Shown here piece by piece: positions 58,093-64,000 of a stretch of DNA of 64,000 bases. The position numbers and the translations under genes are program-made. A model generated the notes under the pieces. That model had not been told where the DNA came from. It did no database searches and saw only the letters and a program-made list of their open reading frames with translations. How positions within the stretch are numbered: the first letter of the stretch is position 1; every line of letters starts with the position of its first letter. Source of the DNA: Fremontodendron californicum (Eukaryota > Streptophyta > Magnoliopsida > Malvales > Malvaceae); NCBI GenBank assembly GCA_030761205.1, contig JAULJL010000028.1:16109001-16173000 (forward strand), written 5' to 3'.

Positions 58093-60849
58093 TCATATTA
58101 GGTTTTTGACGCATGTAGTTCTATACACTGTGATGATGAAAGCACTTGTCTTATGTTAACATCTACATGAATTAAATGAATTTTGAATTTTAAATGCTTT
58201 GTGTTTGTTGTGTTTTAACAATAACTTGAATTTGCAAAAACAAGCAGTAAGGAATTTTTAATAATGGACAGTCTCAAGAAGATTGATGATCAGTGTTACA
58301 AATGACCCAATACCTTCTCCCCTCTCTTTAGGTTTTTCTAAGCCTAAATCTCTTAAACCAAGAACACTTGAAAGACCTAATGCTTCAAGGAATATGAATG
58401 ATTTGACTTCATAAAACCATTGTCATCACAGAATAAGCAAAGACGTAGATCTTAGTCTAGGCTATGAACAAAGGAACGAACTTTTTGAAAATTTTCAAAT
58501 TCCTTGAAAATCAAACAAATGAGACATTCTTTCAAGAATCTAGATTTTGATAATTTGGTGTGTGTCAAGATTGTGCTAAAACTATTCATGACCTTTCCCA
58601 ATGATCATAAAACTTCAAATACCCAAACATCACTTCAGGATTGACACCCTGGGGCACAATGATTAAACTAGATTATCCCTTGTCCCAGAGAAAACCCATT
58701 TTTTGGGTCATATTTTCCTTGTATCTTCAAAGAACTCAGATTGAAAACTCAGCCTTTTCAAAATAGACCTAGACTTGCTATGTTCCTCGTTGATACAAAT
58801 TCTCATTGGTTAATCAAATTGGCATCATATGTGGAAATGATGGATACATGGTGAATAAGGATGGACTAAACGCATGAATCATTGGGGCATGCGATGAAAA
58901 ATGAAAAATTTGTGATATCATGCATATGAGAATTCGGATGATTCCAAAGTGCAAAGTGAAATTCTGAATATCTATTTCCCCTAGGGATTTCTTTTCAATG
59001 TGAATATTCGTGCTTGAAATGAGGAATGGCCATCTTTCATATCCCTTTCACACAAAAAGAAATTATCCATTGTCACCCCTTTTGAGCCAAAAGAATTCTT
59101 TCTTCTTTGAACCCTGATCAAGTATTACCCTCTACACTGGGGGGCAAATGCGAGGAAAGATCTTTTTAAATCATAGAGAAATGAGTCCTAGCTCAAGGAC
59201 AGATACAAAGAAAATGGAACCCCGAATAAATACGGGCTCACTCTGTCAAAGAAAAAAGAAGAGGAAAAGATGGCGAAATGAAAGCCAAGAAAAACACAAG
59301 GAAAAAATGTGTGAAAGACATGGCAAATTGAAAGCCAAAAGCAAGGAAAAAAGAGCAATGTCAAAAGGAAAGAAATGTCCAAGAAAGGACAAATGCTTCA
59401 AAGAGAATCCTCCTCAAAGAAAGGATCCACGATCTGGTTACCCTCAAACACATATTTTGGGCCTATTTATCCTTTCTTTCTGAATCCTGAGCCATGGCCT
59501 ACATTACGTGCTTTAAAAGTTCATTTTGATCATGCATGAATATTTAATTTGAAGGGTTTTCCTCAGATTTTATCTCATCTCATCAAATTCTCATTTCACT
59601 AAGGAAGAATTTAGAATTCTCAAGTGCATGGTAAAACAACGAAAAAAGAAAAATTGGAGAGAAAAAGGGACTCTAGGGCGAAAATCCAAAAACGGGCGGT
59701 CTAGAGTAGAGTGGAAATTTTTTATGCCATTTATGAAAGTGTCGATACCCCAAAAGAAAAGATCTTATTAAAGGAGTGGTCATTGAGGAATTCCTGAACC
59801 CCCCAAATTGTCAGCTTTCATTCAGAGGATTGTCTTCAAAAATTGAAACTTTTGTTCCCAAGATTAAACTTTCCGGTTTAAACATCCTAGCCAATCTTGA
59901 TGCTTGTCAAAATGCCTTGATATGGAAACTAAAAGAATGTTGAATTTGCTTGGTTCTCAATGAATTCATGATTTATAAAACCTGTTCCATTTGTGAGCCT
60001 AGAAGGGATATATATTTTTGTCATGAAGTTTTCCTGGAAAAGCCAGAATCTTGTTATACCAAGCCTTGCCAATCCCAGTTGAAAAAACCAGATTGATACT
60101 TAGAGAAATTTCTAACAATGATCATCAGTCTTCAAAAGATTTATACATCACACATTGTGGGGTTAATATTTTTTGTTCAGAAGTTTTCAAGATGCGAAAA
60201 CAAATAAAGAGATTTTTGAAATACCCATTTTGATGTTGACATGAGACAAGGATTTTTCTAACCCAAAGGTATAGAACTGCCAAGATAGGTCCTGACTTCC
60301 AGATATGAGAAGAAGAAATAGAACCTGGTTCAGATCTCTGTTGATGAAAGTTTGAAAACTGTTGGGGCAAAGAGAATAGCCAAAATGAATTGAAGATATA
60401 CTCTGATTTGAAGAGGAAAAATGAATTTGAAAGGCTAAGCCAAAGTCTAGAAAAACAACCGGGGGCATTTGCGTCACTCATGAGCACTCATCTCTTTATC
60501 GAGCTTTTGCATCTGCACAGTGTCGGTAAGCATTTGCATCATTCATGGGTATTTGCATTGGCATTATTCCACAAGCATCTGCATTTTACCTTTACATTTA
60601 CATTCTTCATGGAATTCGCATTTGTGTCATCTCAAGCAATTGCATCATTTCTAGAATCATTGCATTTTCATTATTGTGTGGTAATTGTAGTTACACCATT
60701 CATAAACCAGTTACATGAACACAATTAGTAGGGGCATCTGCATCATGAAACATGGGCATCAATCCAGGCCATTTGCATTTGCATTAAGAAATATTTTGCA
60801 TTTGCACCATGAAGCATGAGCACCTTGTTAAAAGATATATGCATCTGCA
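58093..60849 (+). other. Non-coding stretch where pol would be expected
   Basis: No RT, RNase H, integrase or protease motif was found in any frame. A lysine-rich frame at 59,148-59,483 is a purine-rich artefact as far as can be judged. Around 60,470-60,850 there are scattered GCATTTGCATT and CATCTGCATCAT words. Confidence 0.7.
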
Positions 60850-61560
60850 TCATTTCTCAAAGCTTCTGGTGGGGATATCCAGAATTTTATAGTTTTAAAA
60901 GAACAAGTCTTCGGTGGTGATAGCTGAAGCCTCTGGTTGAGATATCCAGGGTTTTATAATTTTGAAAATGAGAAATCTTCTTCTGGAGGAGTTACCCAGA
61001 ATTTTACAATGAGCAAGTCTTTGGTGGTGATAGCCAAAGCTTCTGGTGAGGATATCCAGAATTTTACAGTTTTAAAAATAAGCAAGACTTTGGTGGTGAT
61101 AACTGAAGCCTTTGGTGGAGATATCCAGAGTTTTAAAATCCTTTGAAAAGTCTTCTGTGGTGATAGCTGAAGCTTCTGGAGGAGAAACCCAGAATTTTAA
61201 ACACAGCTGAGAACAAGACAGGTTAAGGCCCCGAGACTATCGTCGAGGTCATTTCCTTTCTTGCAAATCGAATTCGTTTTCTTAAGATGAGTCGAGCCCC
61301 GAGATCATCGTCGAGGTAATTTCTTTTATATGAACAAGTCTTCGGTGGTGATAGCTGAAGCCTCTGGTGGAGATATCCAGAGTTTTAAAATCCTTTGATA
61401 AGGTAAAAAGTATTCGGTGGTGATAGCTGAAGCTTCTGGAGGTGATACCCAGAATTTTTACATTTTAAAAATGAGCAAGACTTTGGTGGTGATAGCCGAA
61501 GCTTCTGGAGGAGATATCCAGAATTTTAAACACAGCTGAGAAAAAGACAGGTTAAGGCCC
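60850..61560 (+). repeat. Tandem-repeat tract before the 3' LTR
   Basis: About ten units of 55-65 bp share AAGTCTTCGGTGGTGATAGC, TGAAGC(C/T)TCTGG and GGAGATATCCAGA(A/G)TTTTA. A longer block with CAGGTTAAGGCCCCGAGAC and CGTCGAGGTCATTTC occurs at 61,198-61,320 and 61,505-61,625. Such variable repeats ahead of the 3' LTR are known in the Tat/Ogre lineage and have given rise to satellites in other plants. Confidence 0.85.
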
Positions 61561-61909
61561 CGAGACCATCGTCGAGGTCATTTCATTTCTTGCAAATCGA
61601 ATTTGTTTCCTTAAGACGGGTCGAGCCTTGTTTAGTCAGGGAATTCAATTTAAGGAAAAAATCTTCAATTTACTGTATGGTAAAATAAAAAAAATTGAAA
61701 AAAAATTGAAAAAAGGAAAAAAGAGGAAAAATGAAAAAATGGAAAAAAATAGAAAATGGAAAAAAATGAAAAAAATGAAAAATGAAAAATGAAAAAATGA
61801 TAGAAGAATGAAAAAGAAAACCTCTTTCCCTTTCCTTCACATGTGATGTCACTGACCGTACAAAATTAGTGTCGGTTTATCTTTGCCTGATTCCTAATTC
61901 TCAGCAATA

Positions 61910-61925
61910 GCCAAAGAGGGGCAGC
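61910..61925 (+). other. Polypurine tract
   Basis: CCAAAGAGGGGCAGC directly precedes the 3' LTR start TGTAAACACC; this is the plus-strand primer position of an LTR retrotransposon. Confidence 0.75.
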
Positions 61926-64000
61926 TGTAAACACCTAATTTTGTCCGGACCACTAAACATGTATATTTTCTTCCTATATTGATGTTTCCGAGTGTAAAAA
62001 GACTTTTTTCATTCTGCAGGTGATACTCCGAGACTTAGTTTAAGAGGGCGAGCACAAAAAGTCAAACTTGAAAAAAAGTCAACCCCGAAAAAAGTCAACC
62101 CCAAAAAAGTCAACCCCATAAATTCAACTACTAAAAAAGTCAACCCACTTTCAAAATCAAGATCTTAAGTTCAATTGAAAAATGACGAAAGAATTTTGAT
62201 AATCCGAGGTCTACATTGAAAGATATGGAGTTCGGAAGTTGGGATTTGGAGATTCAATAGAAAGGAAACCCTAATCCGAGAAATTTGGGGAAAAGTGCTT
62301 AATCGATCAAATTGGTCAAAATTGAAGGTTCCAAATGAAAGATAAGCACTGACTACGGGTAATGGAGAAGTCACTCGCAAGAAAAACCGAAAGAAAAGTC
62401 AATCCAAGAGAAAACCGAGAATTAGGGTTTTTAGTGGATTTCGGTGAAATCGAGAAGAATCACAGAAATGGCCCGACTTGGTAAGACCAAAGCCCCCAAT
62501 GGATGAAGAATGATTAAAAAGGATATTCCAAGGCTCAGATTGAAGAAAATCTGAAAATCGGACTTGTTTTGAGCAAAACCGGGTTTCGGAGGCAAAAGGA
62601 CAAAATTGGAAAATTTGGGAAAAATAGCAAATGGACTCCGAAAATTCTGAAAATTTGTCAATATCATTCTTAAATCATTTGAAAGATATTGGCGAAAGAA
62701 AATCTTGATTCGGAGTTCGTTTGCAAAATGGCCAAATCCTGGGCCTCCTATGCAATAATTCAAAAAGGAAAATCCCGGAAAAATAGCAAATGAGCTCCAA
62801 ATCTTCTGAAATTTTGCAAATCTAATTTTTAAATTGTTTTAAAGATATTGGCGAAAGAAAATATTGATTCGAAGTTCGTTTGCAAAATGGCCAAATCCCG
62901 GGCCTCCTATGCAATAATTCAAAAAGATAAATCCCGGAAAAATAGCAAATGGACTCCAAAAATTCTGAAATTTTGCAAATCTCATTTTTAAATTATTTGG
63001 AAGAGATTGGAGAAACAAAATCTTGATTTGGAGTCCGTTTGCAAAATGGCCAAATCCCGAGCCTCATATGCAGTAACTCAAGCCGATAAATCCCAAAAAA
63101 ATATCAAATGAGCTCCAAAAATTATGAAAACTTCCAGATCACATTTTTAAATTATTTTTAAGAGATTGGTGAAAAAAAATCTTGATTTGGAGCTCGTTTA
63201 AAAAATGGTAAAATGTAGGGGCATAAAAGGGCATTTTTGGAAGAAAAAATCCAAATAAATAGCAAACGGACTCGGATAATTTTGAAAACTTTCAGAACTC
63301 AATATTTTATTATTTTGGAAGTATTAAAAAAATAAAAATTGAATTTGGAGTCCGTTTGATATTTATTTGCATCCGGGGGGCAAAACGGTCATTTCACCCA
63401 AGCAACCAAAAAGGGCTTCTTTGGGCCTTTCAAAAAATCAGAGTTGGGCTGGAAAAGAGAAGTGTTGGCCTGCCCAAGCCCAAAGGAAGGAGGAAGCTTC
63501 TGATTTTTCAATCAAATGGCTAAAAATCAAGAGTTAGTTAGAGATTCTCTTTGATCAAGCCATGGTGATTAAGCCACATAGGCCAAGAGAGATGTCAACA
63601 TTATTCTTTAACAGCTGAAATTTGAGAGAGCTGAGATGCTAATCTAAAGGTGGTAATTTCATGATTTTTCACCTTGAATTATTAGCCATTTGATGAAAAA
63701 TTGGTTACACAAAAAATGACAACATCCTAGGGGAGGAGAGAGGTAAAATTCTGCCAACATTAAGGGGAGGTCAGAATTTCGAATTTGGAACTTCATTTTG
63801 GCTGATTTCTCTTAGTTTTTCTTAGTTTTTCTCTTCTTGGTTGAAAGAAAAAAAGAAAAGTTTAGAAAAGAAAGGAAAGTTTGAAGAGATAAAGCTTGAA
63901 ATATAGCTTCTTGAGGTTGCTCTTGAGCACCAACTCTTGCACTTTCTTGATTTTTCATTCTTGTTTTTGCTATTTTGATTTCTATTTGGTGAGTTTCCAT
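61926..64000 (+). repeat. 3' LTR of the Tat/Ogre-like element, cut by the window end
   Basis: It matches 45,311 to about 47,365 with few differences, including the 155-bp repeat tract and the same chance frames. A change to TGTAAACACC at the start and an extra AAAAGTCAACCCC word near 62,095 are among the differences. Confidence 0.9.

Larger units (their letters stand above)
45311..64000 (+). mobile_element. Large non-autonomous Tat/Ogre-like Ty3-gypsy element, gag only
   Basis: Direct repeats starting TGTAGACACC (45,311) and TGTAAACACC (61,926) are its LTRs; the 3' one leaves the window. Order: 5' LTR about 5 kb, primer site, leader with a duplicated LTR end, two gag-like genes, long non-coding stretch, tandem repeats, polypurine tract AAAGAGGGGCAGC, 3' LTR. 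Very long LTRs and tandem repeats before the 3' LTR are known from the Tat/Ogre lineage. No protease, RT, RNase H or integrase can be read between 58,093 and 61,925, so mobility would need enzymes from a related element. LTRs are very similar, suggesting a fairly recent insertion. Confidence 0.88.

Noticed and set aside
59148..59483. Lysine-rich 111-codon frame in the Tat/Ogre-like element
   Set aside because: Purine-rich sequence with no domain and no partner frame; it does not look like protease, RT or integrase.

Overview
The window is plant nuclear DNA, most likely from a eudicot: AT-rich, full of nested Ty1-copia and Ty3-gypsy retrotransposons, CACTA, Mutator and hAT type DNA elements, and one intact intron-rich host gene. 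No prokaryotic, organellar or viral gene order is seen. The species cannot be named from the sequence.

Left part (1-29,285). The window opens inside the 3' end of a long LTR (1-1,440) whose close copy lies at 48,784-50,294. After a CACTA end fragment comes a nest about 26.7 kb across. A degenerate plus-strand Ty1-copia element (LTRs 2,616-4,219 and 27,746-29,285) is split by later arrivals: a minus-strand gypsy element without reverse transcriptase (4,556-7,857), LTR fragments of two other families (7,858-13,590, with a LINE tail inside), a CACTA-like element (14,218 to about 18,534), a probable solo LTR (20,470-22,045, target duplication CCTTG) and a minus-strand copia element (22,112-27,129, target duplication TGCTT). 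The CACTA-like element carries minus-strand fragments of three unrelated host genes with introns kept: a MAP3K-epsilon type kinase, a xyloglucan endotransglucosylase/hydrolase and a beta-amylase.

Middle part (29,286-38,611). The one clearly functional gene is ORC1, the largest subunit of the origin recognition complex, on the minus strand. Sixteen exons join in frame to an 852-residue protein with a PHD finger inside a BAH domain, an AAA+ ATPase core with intact Walker motifs, and a C-terminal winged-helix region. A perfect E2F-type site lies about 100 bp upstream of the ATG, fitting S-phase control.

Right-middle part (38,612-45,310). A Mutator-like element (38,612-41,774) with long terminal inverted repeats and a 9-bp target duplication (8 of 9 matching) sits 207 bp upstream of the ORC1 start codon. 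It carries a plant-mobile-domain gene broken by four stop codons, all explicable as C-to-T or G-to-A changes. Seventeen bases on lies a related 1.2-kb fold-back element (41,792-43,012). The two share a 27-bp near-perfect palindrome, present 13 times at fairly regular spacing; this is the most unusual structure in the window. Small inverted-repeat elements and AT microsatellites follow.

Right part (45,311-64,000). One very large Ty3-gypsy element of Tat/Ogre type fills this part: a 5' LTR of about 5 kb, a primer site, a partial tandem duplication of LTR end plus leader, two gag-like genes in tandem (the first without the gag core), no pol at all, a tandem-repeat tract, a polypurine tract and the first 2.1 kb of the 3' LTR, which runs off the window. 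It must have depended on another element for reverse transcriptase and integrase.
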